Positions 36,502 through 44,394 of a DNA stretch of 64,000 nucleotides are shown here, one piece after another. The notes below the pieces were generated by a model. The model was not told the origin of the DNA. It was given only the letters and a program-made list of their open reading frames with translations, and did no database searches. This DNA is from Corynebacterium sp. 122RC1 (GTDB taxonomy: Bacteria; Actinomycetota; Actinomycetes; Mycobacteriales; Mycobacteriaceae). The stretch's first letter is position 1. Each line of letters begins with the position of its first letter. Where the stretch lies: positions 62,001 to 126,000 of the forward strand of contig NZ_JANIKD010000006.1 in the NCBI RefSeq assembly GCF_024580955.1. The letters are read 5' to 3'. The translations under genes were made by a program, and so were the position numbers.

Positions 36502-37959
36502 CTAGTCAGTGCTGATCTCCGTGCGATCACCGGACCACAGGGTATGGAAGGTGCCTTCCTTGTCCACGCGCTTGTAGGTGTGCGCACCAAAGAAGTCACG
36601 CTGACCCTGGATGAGGGCCGCTGGGAGGCGCTGTGCACGCAGGGAGTCGTAGTAGGAAAGGCTGGAGGCGAACACGGGAATCGGCTGGCCGATCTGGGTG
36701 GCGGCAACCACCACGCGGCGCCAAGAATCCACCAGGTTGGAAAGCTCGCCCTTGAAGTATGGATCCAGCAACAAGGTTGGCAGCTCTGGGTTGGCGTCGT
36801 AAGCCTCAACGATGCGGTTCAGGAACTTCGCGCGGATGATGCACCCGCCGCGCCAAATGGTGGCCAGGTCGCGTGGGTCCACGTTCCAATTGTGTTCGGT
36901 GGATCCTGCCTTGATCTCATCAAAGCCCTGAGCGTAGGCAACCAGCTTGGATGCGTAGAGTGCGCGGCGCACGTCCTCAATGAAGGTCTCGCGGTCCACG
37001 CCGAGAGCCTCAAGGGTGTGCAGCTCACCAGCAGGGAGCTCGCCCTGGGCTGCTTCGCGCTGTGCGGTGGCGGAGGAAAGTGCGCGGGCGAACACGGCCT
37101 CGCCAATGCCGGTGACTGGGATGCCCAGATCCAACGCGGCCTTTACGGTCCAGCGGCCGGTGCCCTTCTGGCCAGCGGCGTCCACGATGAGGTCCACCAA
37201 CGGCGTGCCGGTCTCAGCATCCACCTGCTTGAGCACCTCTGCGGTGATCTCGATGAGGTAGGAATCAAGGTCACCCTGGTTCCAGGTGGAGAAGATCTCA
37301 GAGATCTCCTGTGGGCTCAGGCCCGCGCCGTAGCGCAGCAGTTGGTAGGCCTCACCAATTACCTGCATGTCTGCGTATTCGATGCCGTTGTGCACCATCT
37401 TCACAAAGTGGCCGGCACCGTCGGGGCCGATGTGGGTCACGCAAGGGGTGCCATCCACCACGGCTGCGATGGACTCCAGCAGCGGACCAAGCGCCTCCCA
37501 GCTCGCCTCCGGGCCGCCAGGCATGATGGAAGGGCCATTCAAAGCACCTTCCTCACCACCGGAAATGCCGGCGCCAACAAAGTTGAGACCGCGTGCTGCA
37601 ATTTCCTTTTCGCGGCGAATCGTGTCCGTGTAAAGGGCGTTGCCGCCGTCGATGATGATATCGCCTTCTTCCATCGCATCAGCGAGCTGGTTGATCACAG
37701 CGTCCGTCGCGGCACCGGCCTGCACCATGATGATCGCGCGGCGTGGCTTCTCCAGGGAGGCCACAAAGTCTTCGATGGTCTCAGAGGGGACGAAGTTACC
37801 CTCGTGCCCGTGCTGTTCAATAAGGTCATGGGTCTTTGCGGCGCTGCGGTTGTACACAGCCACGGTGTTGCCGTTCCGGGCAAAGTTGCGGGCAAGGTTG
37901 GAACCCATCACTGCGAGTCCAACTACGCCGATCTGTGCGGAAGTTGCTTGGTCAGTCAT
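36502..37959 (-). CDS. gnd: 6-phosphogluconate dehydrogenase, decarboxylating
   Basis: Oxidises 6-phosphogluconate to ribulose-5-phosphate, yielding NADPH in the pentose phosphate pathway. 485 residues: NADP-binding IGVVGLAVMGSNLARNFA, VYNRS, IIDGGNALYTDTIRREKE, the active-site GPDGAGHFVKMVHNGIEYAD (catalytic Lys), GTGRWTVKAALD, and the C-terminal dimer tail QGQRDFFGAHTYKR. I chose ATG 37959 (MTDQATSAQIGVVG) because it matches family starts and a TAAGCT box (forward 37968-37973) lies 8 nt upstream; 43 codons of open frame further upstream are not conserved. Confidence 0.96.
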   Translation of the reverse strand: MTDQATSAQIGVVGLAVMGSNLARNFARNGNTVAVYNRSAAKTHDLIEQHGHEGNFVPSETIEDFVASLEKPRRAIIMVQAGAATDAVINQLADAMEEGDIIIDGGNALYTDTIRREKEIAARGLNFVGAGISGGEEGALNGPSIMPGGPEASWEALGPLLESIAAVVDGTPCVTHIGPDGAGHFVKMVHNGIEYADMQVIGEAYQLLRYGAGLSPQEISEIFSTWNQGDLDSYLIEITAEVLKQVDAETGTPLVDLIVDAAGQKGTGRWTVKAALDLGIPVTGIGEAVFARALSSATAQREAAQGELPAGELHTLEALGVDRETFIEDVRRALYASKLVAYAQGFDEIKAGSTEHNWNVDPRDLATIWRGGCIIRAKFLNRIVEAYDANPELPTLLLDPYFKGELSNLVDSWRRVVVAATQIGQPIPVFASSLSYYDSLRAQRLPAALIQGQRDFFGAHTYKRVDKEGTFHTLWSGDRTEISTD

Positions 37960-38345
37960 AAGCACACAGCTTACCCGCTCCCGCTTGTGATGCCCGCCCC
38001 AGGAACCTAGAGAAGCCGAAGGAATCTCACCCGGCGGCACAACGTACCCGCGCGCACACTCGAAAAACGTGGGTTTGGTTGTATACATGTGGGTTTAGTG
38101 TGGGAAATCTCTCGCAGGTTGCGGCGGTACGAAGGCCCAAAACCCAATGAATGAAAGCCTGCGATGCGCAACCCAGTGAACTCATTCAGCACCAAAATCC
38201 GCGTGAGCAGCACCTCCAATCCACAGGTAGGGCAAGGCAGTGCTCAGACCTCGCACATGCAGCACGGCGTTGCCCAGGCACTCCCACCGCACCACCAGCA
38301 CACCGGGCACAGCACTGCAGGCCCGAAACCGCTAGATTAAGGCGT
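37960..38345. other. 386-bp divergent promoter region between gnd and the thioesterase gene
   Basis: No gene is supported. It contains the near-leaderless -10 boxes of both flanking genes (TAAGCT on minus at 37968-37973; TAGATT on plus at 38333-38338) and a TGTATACA palindromic stretch near 38080. I see no other structure. Confidence 0.5.
38333..38338 (+). promoter_or_regulatory. -10 box (TAGATT) for the leaderless thioesterase gene
   Basis: TAGATT ends 7 nt before ATG 38346. Confidence 0.5.
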
Positions 38346-38843
38346 ATGCAAAACCAATCCGAATTCCTAAACGTACTGGCCAACCTTCCGGCCGAAGGCT
38401 TGAGCATTGAAGATCTGGCCACCGTCAACGAATCAACCACCGGTTTCTCCAAGACCCTGGGAATGCGCTTTACCCAGCTCACCCCTGAGACGGTCCGCGC
38501 TGAGCTGCATGTTTCTGACGGCCACCTGCAAATCACCGGCATTGTCAATGGCGGCGTGTACTCCTCCCTGGCGGAAACCGCAGGTTCCGTTGCCGGCCTG
38601 ATCGCGGCAAAAGGCCAGGTTGTTGTTGGAATGAACTGCAACACGGACTTCCTGGCACCAGTGTCTGCCGGTGTGATTGATCTAGAAACAAAAATTATCC
38701 ACGCCGGATCCAGCACCCAATTGATCAAAATCAAGATGTACCACCGCGGCAAGCTCGTGGCTCGGTCCACCCTGCGCACCATGGTGCTCAACCGCCCAGC
38801 GCCAGCACCCAAGAAGGACAAGTTCGAAGACTTCGAGGGCTAA
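38346..38843 (+). CDS. Hotdog-fold thioesterase, PaaI/YdiI type
   Basis: A 165-residue acyl-CoA thioesterase-like protein. It shows LGMRFTQLTPETVRAEL, then GIVNGGVYSSLAETAGSVAG, which corresponds to the family HGG helix, with Asn-Gly-Gly instead of His-Gly-Gly and the catalytic Glu of LAETAGS. NTDFLAPVSAG follows. The missing His is seen in some members; activity is not certain. ATG 38346 fits the leaderless promoter; an upstream open frame adds 65 non-conserved residues. Its position next to gnd matches Rv1847/Rv1844c and C. glutamicum cg1644/cg1643 (memory). Confidence 0.88.
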   Translation: MQNQSEFLNVLANLPAEGLSIEDLATVNESTTGFSKTLGMRFTQLTPETVRAELHVSDGHLQITGIVNGGVYSSLAETAGSVAGLIAAKGQVVVGMNCNTDFLAPVSAGVIDLETKIIHAGSSTQLIKIKMYHRGKLVARSTLRTMVLNRPAPAPKKDKFEDFEG

Positions 38844-38846
38844 AAC

Positions 38847-39446
38847 ATGCCCACTTGGAACGACCTCATCAAAGCCAACCCCGGCCATTCCCAGCGGTAC
38901 GCGCAGCGCTGGGAGGACTTCCTTTCCCGCGGTGAAGACATCGTGGGCGAGGCCAGGCTTATCGACGCGCTCAGCGCCCGCAGCAGCTCAATTTTGGATG
39001 CGGGTTGCGGCCAAGGGCGCTTGGGTGGCTACTTATCCCAGCAGGGCCACAGGGTCACCGGCATTGACTTGGATCCTTACCTCATCGAGCTGGCCTCACA
39101 GAAATACCCGGAGGCAACGTGGGCAGTAGCAGATTTGAGTCAACCGATGCCAAAAGAACTCGAGCTGAGCGGGCAGTTCGATATCACCTTCAGCGCAGGC
39201 AACGTACTGACCTTTATCGAACCTCAGCACCGTGGGCAGGCGGTAGCGAACATCGCGGCCACACTGAAACCCCAAGGGCGCGCGGTGATTGGTTTTGGTG
39301 CTGGCCGCGGGTACCCATTTGGGCAGTTCTTTGAACACCTCAGCCAAGCTGGCCTAAAGCTGGAAGGGAAGTACGCCACCTGGACGTTGGATCCATGGAC
39401 TCCCGATGCAGACTTCCTGGTGGCAATCGCACGCCGCCTTGATTAG
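38847..39446 (+). CDS. Class I SAM-dependent methyltransferase
   Basis: A 199-residue Methyltransf_11/25-type enzyme: motif I SILDAGCGQGRLGGYL, motif II VTGIDLDPYLIELA, acidic post-II WAVADLSQPM and motif IV FDITFSAGNVLTF. The N-terminal helix NPGHSQRYAQRWEDF resembles small-molecule methyltransferases. It starts 3 bp after the thioesterase stop, so the two are one operon. The substrate is unknown. A strong hairpin at 39492-39527 follows. Confidence 0.88.
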   Translation: MPTWNDLIKANPGHSQRYAQRWEDFLSRGEDIVGEARLIDALSARSSSILDAGCGQGRLGGYLSQQGHRVTGIDLDPYLIELASQKYPEATWAVADLSQPMPKELELSGQFDITFSAGNVLTFIEPQHRGQAVANIAATLKPQGRAVIGFGAGRGYPFGQFFEHLSQAGLKLEGKYATWTLDPWTPDADFLVAIARRLD

Positions 39447-39491
39447 CTTCCGCGAGGCGCATTGCCTTGAGGGTGACGTCGGAAACGAAAG

Positions 39492-39527
39492 CCCCTCCCA
39501 CCTTCGCTGCACGTGAAGGGGGAGGGG
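39492..39527. terminator. Bidirectional terminator-like hairpin between methyltransferase and ndh
   Basis: CCCCTCC..CCTTC pairs with GAAGG.GGAGGGG around a 9-nt loop (39492-39505 with 39515-39527, one small bulge). On the minus strand it is followed by C-TTTCGTTT, so it best ends ndh; it also lies 45 bp after the plus-strand methyltransferase gene. Confidence 0.7.
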
Positions 39528-39543
39528 ATCGCGCGTTTCGGGG

Positions 39544-40947
39544 TTACTTTCCGTACTTCGCTGTGTCGCTGAGCTCGATTGGCAAGTCGGTGCCTTCTTC
39601 CTCGATGCGTTCAGCGAGCTTATGCAGGCCGTTACGGGCGTGGAGCTGCTGGCGGGTGGTTGCCAAGTTCCAACGCTTACGCGACAGGGCGTTGATGCCC
39701 CAGGAGAACGCGGCGGTGGCGCGGTTGCGGAAGCCCACCAGGAACAGCAAGTGGACGGCGAGCCAGATGAGCCAGCCGATGAAGCCGGTGATCTCCACCT
39801 TGCCCATCTTCACCACGGCGTTGAAGCGAGACACGGTGGCCATGGAACCCTTGTCAAAGTATTCAAAGGCCTCACGCTCTTCCACCGGGCGGCCCTCGGC
39901 TTCTGCTGCGATCTGCTCGGCAACAAATTCGCCACCCTGGATGGCCACCTGAGCCACGCCTGGCAGGTTGTCCAGGTTCATCATGTCACCGATCACGAAG
40001 ACGTTGCGGTCATCGCCAACGGAGAGGTCTGGGTTCACCAACACACGGCCCGCACGGTCGAGTTCTGCGCCAAGTTGTTCTGCAACCAGCTTGCCCAGTG
40101 GGGAAGCAGACACACCTGCAGACCAGATCTTGCAGTAGGAGGGGATCACGTGCTCTTCGCCGGTGTTGGCGTCCTTGTAGGTCACCGCTTCCTCGTCCAC
40201 GTTGGTCACCATGGCGTTGAGGTGTACGGTCACACCGATCTTCTCCAGGGAACGCTGCGCGTTGCGGCCCAGACGCTTGCCAAAGGGTGGCAGCACCTGT
40301 GGGGCGCCGTCCAACAGCACGATCTTTGCGTTGGCGGGGTTCGCGCGGGTGTAGGAACCAGCGAGGGTGCGGTGTGCCATTTCGGCCAACTGGCCTGCGA
40401 GTTCCACACCGGTTGGGCCGGCACCAACCACCACGAAGGTGAGCAGGCGCTCGCGCTCAGCTGGATCCTCGGTAATCTCAGCGCGCTCGAAGGCGCCGAT
40501 GATGCGGGCACGCAGCTCCAAGGCGTCATCGATGGTCTTCATGCCTGGGGCGAATTGGGCAAAGTGATCGTTGCCAAAGTAGGACTGGCCTGCGCCTGCG
40601 GCGATGATCAAGGAATCGTAGGCCACACGCTTCTCAATGCCGCCCAAGGCAGCGGTTACTACCTTGGACTCAACATTAATGTCCGTAACTTCACCCTTAA
40701 TGATGTTGAGGTTTTCCTGGCCTGCCAACACCTGGCGAGTGGATGGTGCGATTTCACCGGAGGAGAGGATACCGGTTGCCACCTGGTACAACAGCGGCTG
40801 GAAGAGGTGGTGATTGGTGCGGTCAATCAAAGTGACGTCCACGTTGGCGCCCTTGAGTTCTTTCGCGGCGAAAAGACCACCGAAGCCGGATCCGATGATT
40901 ACTACGTGGTGGCGGCCGCCATCAGGACGAAATGGAGTGTCAGACAT
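39544..40947 (-). CDS. ndh: Type II NADH dehydrogenase
   Basis: A single-subunit, non-proton-pumping NADH:menaquinone oxidoreductase at the inner face of the membrane. The 467-residue protein has the FAD dinucleotide fold HVVIIGSGFGGLFAAKEL, the NADH-binding fold VVVGAGPTGVELAGQLAEM, VFVIGDMMNLDNLPGVAQVA (second FAD motif) and an amphipathic/hydrophobic C-terminal region (GFIGWLIWLAVHLLFLVGF) for membrane contact. It is the main NADH entry to the respiratory chain in corynebacteria. ATG 40947. It is divergent from the CFA-like gene across a 302-bp intergenic region. Confidence 0.96.
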   Translation of the reverse strand: MSDTPFRPDGGRHHVVIIGSGFGGLFAAKELKGANVDVTLIDRTNHHLFQPLLYQVATGILSSGEIAPSTRQVLAGQENLNIIKGEVTDINVESKVVTAALGGIEKRVAYDSLIIAAGAGQSYFGNDHFAQFAPGMKTIDDALELRARIIGAFERAEITEDPAERERLLTFVVVGAGPTGVELAGQLAEMAHRTLAGSYTRANPANAKIVLLDGAPQVLPPFGKRLGRNAQRSLEKIGVTVHLNAMVTNVDEEAVTYKDANTGEEHVIPSYCKIWSAGVSASPLGKLVAEQLGAELDRAGRVLVNPDLSVGDDRNVFVIGDMMNLDNLPGVAQVAIQGGEFVAEQIAAEAEGRPVEEREAFEYFDKGSMATVSRFNAVVKMGKVEITGFIGWLIWLAVHLLFLVGFRNRATAAFSWGINALSRKRWNLATTRQQLHARNGLHKLAERIEEEGTDLPIELSDTAKYGK

Positions 40948-41249
40948 AAATAAAGGGTCTTCTTTCTACAGCACCTTTTGGAGGATGTTTGTCTCTGTTT
41001 GTTTAAGTGAGAACTCGCCGCTTCTTTGCGGCAACTCCGCCAATTTTAGCTACCTCTGAGTCAAATGTCACCACGGATAGCACTTGCACTTTGCCGCACA
41101 TCGCGCTAGGCCAGCATCGGCAGGAATGGCGGCGACGAGAGGTCCCGCGTGGCTAAGCCAACAGCACCTCTGCCGCAGTTAGCATGAAACTTCAGTAAGG
41201 CCTGCGGGGCGTACGGTTTTGGAGTGATTTAACCAACTAAGGAGCGGAT
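40948..41249. other. 302-bp divergent promoter region of ndh and the CFA-like gene
   Basis: No gene seen. It includes a purine-rich ndh ribosome-binding region (minus, near 40955-40970), a TTTGCGGC/GCCGC-type short inverted repeat near 41010-41045, and AAGGAGCG directly before the CFA-like start. No clear operator was identified. Confidence 0.45.
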
Positions 41250-42548
41250 ATGGCAGCAGCCAGGGGATTCATAGACCCCGAATTCTGGCCACACGTTGCA
41301 GCGGTTCCAGACTCCGTTCGTGCCCGCATGCGCGCCCGCAAAGCCGAAGCGGAGTTCGCCCAAGCCTGCGAGAAAGCACAGCTTATGCTCGAAGGCCCTG
41401 GGGCCGACCTCAAAGTCATGGAAGCCGACCTCTTCCTGCGCATCGCCCAAGACGGTTGGCTTGGCCTGGCTGAAGGCTTCATGGCAGGGGACTGGAGCGC
41501 GGAGAGCATTTCCGACGTCCTCACGCGCCTTGTGGAAGCAGGCTACTCGCCAAAGTCAGGCCCTAGGCACATCTACGGCCCTTACGACGGCACCGAAATC
41601 CCACCCGAGCTGGTCCGACATTTTAGTGGCGACGGCATGAGCGCCCACGGAACCATTTTTGCCTCCGGCGTTCCCACCAGGGAACGAGTCTCAGTAAAAT
41701 CCTTTACCGCTTCCGCAGGACGCAACGGGGAACCTGCCAGCCACTTTGTGGACGTGACCACCTATTCCAGCCCCGCATTTGTAGAGCGTGCTGACCTCAA
41801 AGATGCCCAGATGAGGGCGGTGTCCAACCTCCTTGACCAGGCGAAAATCACCTCCGGCACTCACGTCTTGGACTTTCCAAGCGCAGGTGCCACGTTGCCG
41901 ATTGCCGCAAGCAGGAGGAGGGCAACGATCGACGCCATAACCTCCAGCGTTGAACAGGCCCAGGCCATGCGGCAGATGCTCGCATTGGCGCAGGTAGACG
42001 GCGGTGTGCATGTGGAAGTGTTTGAGGAGCCGCTGCCGAAGCACACACATGCGCGGAGTATGTATGACGCCGTGGTGAGCGTGGAAAAGCTTGACAAGCT
42101 CGGGGCCCGGGGGCGGAAACATTATGTCAAGTCAATCAATGCGCAGTTGAGCCTAGGTGGAACCGTCGGGCTGCAAACCGTGATTGCGAGTGATCCCGCG
42201 GGGTCGGCGAAAGCCCGTGACGCGCTGGCGGTGTGCAATGCGTATCTGTGGCCGGCGTTTGAAATCGTCACGGCGGAACAGGTGCATCAGCTCTTCGACG
42301 CTCACAGTAACATCCGGCTCACGGCGCAAACGCATTTTGGCAATCATTACGCGGTGGGCTTGCGGCTACAGCGCGAAACCTTTGAGGGCAAGCTGCGCGA
42401 GGCGGCCGCAGAGGGATTCGATGCCGTGTACCGCCGGCTATGGATTTTCCAACTCGCCATGCATGAGGCGTTGTTCCGTGCGGGGATTCTGGACGCGGTG
42501 CAATTCAGCGGAACCACGCGGGTGAGGAGAGCGGCGCGGCGGCGCTAG
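41250..42548 (+). CDS. Cyclopropane-fatty-acid-synthase-like protein with degenerate SAM motif
   Basis: A 432-residue protein whose layout follows the CFA synthase/UfaA family: an N-terminal lipid-binding-like region containing LRIAQDGWLGLAEGFMAGDW (family GxxGLGEAYMDGxW), then a Rossmann domain and the C-terminal LWIFQLAMHEALFRAGILDAVQF (family Y..YC..GF). The SAM-binding motif I, normally LDIGCGWGG, reads VLDFPSAGATLPIA here. The catalytic-domain signature GITLS.EQ is replaced by DAITSSVEQAQAM. SAM binding may be lost or altered. AAGGAG precedes ATG. It is divergent from ndh; C. glutamicum has a related gene near ndh (memory). Confidence 0.75.
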   Translation: MAAARGFIDPEFWPHVAAVPDSVRARMRARKAEAEFAQACEKAQLMLEGPGADLKVMEADLFLRIAQDGWLGLAEGFMAGDWSAESISDVLTRLVEAGYSPKSGPRHIYGPYDGTEIPPELVRHFSGDGMSAHGTIFASGVPTRERVSVKSFTASAGRNGEPASHFVDVTTYSSPAFVERADLKDAQMRAVSNLLDQAKITSGTHVLDFPSAGATLPIAASRRRATIDAITSSVEQAQAMRQMLALAQVDGGVHVEVFEEPLPKHTHARSMYDAVVSVEKLDKLGARGRKHYVKSINAQLSLGGTVGLQTVIASDPAGSAKARDALAVCNAYLWPAFEIVTAEQVHQLFDAHSNIRLTAQTHFGNHYAVGLRLQRETFEGKLREAAAEGFDAVYRRLWIFQLAMHEALFRAGILDAVQFSGTTRVRRAARRR

Positions 42549-42602
42549 ATGGTGGGTGATGGCTCGGACTCGGACTCGGAGCTCCCACAGATCCTAAATG
42601 AC

Positions 42603-42616
42603 ATAATGTACATTAT
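42603..42616. repeat. 14-bp perfect palindrome ATAATGTACATTAT
   Basis: An exact palindrome in an AT-rich 157-bp gap between two convergent genes, preceded by a (CTCGGA)n run near 42562-42580 and followed by a TTATT/AATAA inverted repeat (42640-42653). It looks like a repressor half-site pair but lies downstream of both genes. Confidence 0.6.
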
Positions 42617-42664
42617 CGGCCTTTTATTACCGTGGGACCTTATTGCTTAATAACGTCACACTGA

Positions 42665-42686
42665 CAAAAAGCCTATGTCTTACAGG
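42665..42686 (-). terminator. Terminator of the YceI operon
   Basis: On the minus strand CCTGT pairs with ATAGG (one G-U) around AAGAC and is followed by C-TTTTT-G, 20 bp after the small membrane protein stop. Confidence 0.55.
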
Positions 42687-42705
42687 TTGGTCACTTCTTG
42701 AGGCG

Positions 42706-42888
42706 CTACTCGGTTTCTAGCTCCGCTCGAGCCTTGTACGCGCTCTTGAGTTGGAAGGCTGAGATGATGAGCAAAACCAAGGCCGCCGCCGCAATCATCC
42801 ACGATCCGCTGAACGCCATGTATGTCCCGAACGCCACGATCACCAGGATCCGGAACCAGATCACCGGGATGGCCCTGGCGGCAATCAT
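42706..42888 (-). CDS. Small two-helix membrane protein
   Basis: A 60-residue protein with two hydrophobic segments (IPVIWFRILVIVAFGTYMAF and WMIAAAALVLLIISAF) and a charged C-terminal tail (KSAYKARAELETE). It matches no family I can name. ATG 42888 overlaps the YceI stop as ATGA, a hallmark of translational coupling, and a terminator follows, so it is a real gene despite its size. Possibly a membrane partner of the YceI protein (inference). Confidence 0.75.
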   Translation of the reverse strand: MIAARAIPVIWFRILVIVAFGTYMAFSGSWMIAAAALVLLIISAFQLKSAYKARAELETE

Positions 42889-43586
42889 TGGACCTTTTCC
42901 AAAGTGATCAGTACGTTGAGTTCGCCTTCTTCGTCAATGCTCGCCGCAACGAACTCTGGCGCCTCCACGCCGTAATCCAGACGGTTGATTGGGATCGTGG
43001 AGCTCATGGAGAGCTTCTCACCATCACGAACCACGTCAAAGGTTGCGTTGACCTCCTGGGATACACCCTTGATGGTCAGGGTTCCCGGGAGCTCGACGGT
43101 CCCAGGCGTGCCGTCGGTAGGCAGCCCGCTGAGGTCCACGCCAGCATCAGGCGCCGCCTCGAACGTAGCCTCTGGGTAGCGGTCCGTCTCAAAGATGCGC
43201 GTGCGGACGCTCACGTCCCGCTTTTCCCTATCACTGTTTATTGTTGTCATATCAACTACAACCAAGCCGGATTCCAGGACGGACCCGGAGATTGTGGCCT
43301 GACCGCTTACCGTGCGCGTGGAACCCGAGGTGGTGAGCCGTTCGCCCGGAAGCACCTCGTTGAAGGTGAAGCCCACTGAGGAAATGTTTGGAGCGTCTCC
43401 GTACACAACCTCCCATTCCCCGTCCAGATCGGTGCTTGCTGGCTGGGAATTGGTGGTATCAATGACCCCTGTCTTTACTCCGGGGCCGCGGAACAATGGA
43501 ATGAGCACGATGGTCAACGCAACGAGCGCCAAAATAACTACAACAGCCGCCACGGCGACGACCAGGGGCTTTTGCTTCCGGTTCAT
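42885..43586 (-). CDS. Membrane-anchored YceI-family lipid-binding-like protein
   Basis: A 233-residue protein with an N-terminal transmembrane anchor (VVAVAAVVVILALVALTIVL, about residues 9-28) and an exported YceI lipocalin-like barrel: VGFTFNEV, VDMTTINSDREKRDVSVRTRIFET (quoted in part), YPEATFEA, PGTLTIKGVSQEVNATFDV and ISMSSTIPINRLDYGVEAP-like strands. YceI proteins bind polyisoprenoid or other amphiphilic ligands. Unlike soluble periplasmic YceI, this one is tethered, as in other actinobacteria. It is the first gene of a two-gene unit. Confidence 0.9.
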   Translation of the reverse strand: MNRKQKPLVVAVAAVVVILALVALTIVLIPLFRGPGVKTGVIDTTNSQPASTDLDGEWEVVYGDAPNISSVGFTFNEVLPGERLTTSGSTRTVSGQATISGSVLESGLVVVDMTTINSDREKRDVSVRTRIFETDRYPEATFEAAPDAGVDLSGLPTDGTPGTVELPGTLTIKGVSQEVNATFDVVRDGEKLSMSSTIPINRLDYGVEAPEFVAASIDEEGELNVLITLEKVQ

Positions 43587-43696
43587 TTACACATCTTTCT
43601 TCAAGCTAACGAATTCCCAGATTCCCAGACCTGGAAGGGAAAGCATCGGGGTCCACTCCCCTTTTGCTATACACCCTACAATTGCCGCGTACTTCC

Positions 43697-44098
43697 CTAT
43701 CTAAGCTGCTCAAGTTTGCGGGCAAGGTCTACGAGTTCTTCACACAGCTCACCAATCTCCTGTGCGTCCGCACCCTCTGCCGCAGCGGTGGCAACATCTT
43801 CTGCCGCACATCGCAATGCATAGAGGCCGTCCCACAGGGTTTCGGCTTTTACCGCGCTGAGCATCACAACGTCTTGCGGTATGGCTTTACCACTCACACC
43901 ATTGCGCTGCTCATACGCCCGCTGCCTACACGATTGCGAGCAGAACTTGCGGGGCCGCCCACGCGGCGTGACCTCAATTTCTTTATGGCACCACGCGCAT
44001 ACAGCATTCGGGCGGGCACCGGAGCCCGAGCGAAAACCCAATTCCGATCCCAATTCCGATCCCGATACGGACTCTGCGCCGGACCTTGAAATAGACAT
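43697..44098 (-). CDS. Putative zinc-binding (CxxC...CxxxC) protein
   Basis: A 133-residue protein. Residues about 28-60 carry a four-Cys motif: CAWCHKEIEV, then RGRPRKFCSQSCRQRAYEQR, a short zinc ribbon common in actinobacteria. The rest is a helical region (CAAEDVATAAAEG, ELCEELVDLARKLEQL). ATG 44098 lies 7 nt after TAGAAT (forward 44106-44111), favouring a leaderless start over ATG 44107, which overlaps that box. The N-terminus contains a perfect 12-bp tandem duplication coding GSELGSEL. Function unknown; nucleic-acid binding is inferred from the zinc motif. Confidence 0.7.
   Translation of the reverse strand: MSISRSGAESVSGSELGSELGFRSGSGARPNAVCAWCHKEIEVTPRGRPRKFCSQSCRQRAYEQRNGVSGKAIPQDVVMLSAVKAETLWDGLYALRCAAEDVATAAAEGADAQEIGELCEELVDLARKLEQLR
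44040..44063. repeat. Perfect 12-bp tandem duplication AATTCCGATCCC
   Basis: Two exact copies (44040-44051 and 44052-44063) inside the 5' end of the zinc-binding protein gene; in frame, giving repeated SELG residues. Confidence 0.8.
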
Positions 44099-44105
44099 CC
44101 GCTTC

Positions 44106-44111
44106 ATTCTA
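44106..44111 (-). promoter_or_regulatory. -10 box (TAGAAT) for the leaderless zinc-protein gene
   Basis: TAGAAT on the minus strand ends 7 nt before ATG 44098. Confidence 0.45.
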
Positions 44112-44213
44112 GTCCCTGCGCAGTGCTTTTGGCACGCGAAGCACCCTCACCCACCCGTTTGGAGTGAAAAGGTGCAGCCTAAGCTTTGGCGTGCGTCTTT
44201 TGGTCACGCCGAA

Positions 44214-44233
44214 GATGCATAACGATGCATAAC
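44214..44233. repeat. Two perfect GATGCATAAC direct repeats upstream of rbpA
   Basis: GATGCATAAC occurs at 44214-44223 and 44224-44233, each with a palindromic ATGCAT core. They end 32 bp before the -10 box TATAGT (44266-44271), the usual place for an activator site. Confidence 0.65.
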
Positions 44234-44265
44234 ACCGCCGGGAACAAGAGGGCGTAGCAGTGCGT

Positions 44266-44292
44266 TATAGTTGTATGGTTCAAAAGCCATAC
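44266..44292 (+). promoter_or_regulatory. rbpA -10 box and 5' hairpin
   Basis: TATAGT (44266-44271) is a near-consensus -10. GTATGG (44273-44278) and CCATAC (44287-44292) form a perfect 6-bp hairpin at or near the predicted transcription start. The leader to ATG 44395 is about 115 nt. Confidence 0.5.
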
Positions 44293-44394
44293 CCATCTGC
44301 CGCGGCGTAGTGCCCGGCACTGGCAATCGCGCTTGCTTGCACGCGGCGCGCGTTGTTCAGGTGGGGTGGCCAACAGAAGGAAAGGGATTCACAC

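Noticed and set aside
36445..38010. A 521-codon open frame antisense to gnd
   Set aside because: Antisense shadow of a highly conserved enzyme; no motifs or ribosome-binding site.
38000..38088. Longer gnd start adding 43 residues
   Set aside because: The added residues are not conserved, and the -10-like box just upstream of ATG 37959 would lie inside the gene.
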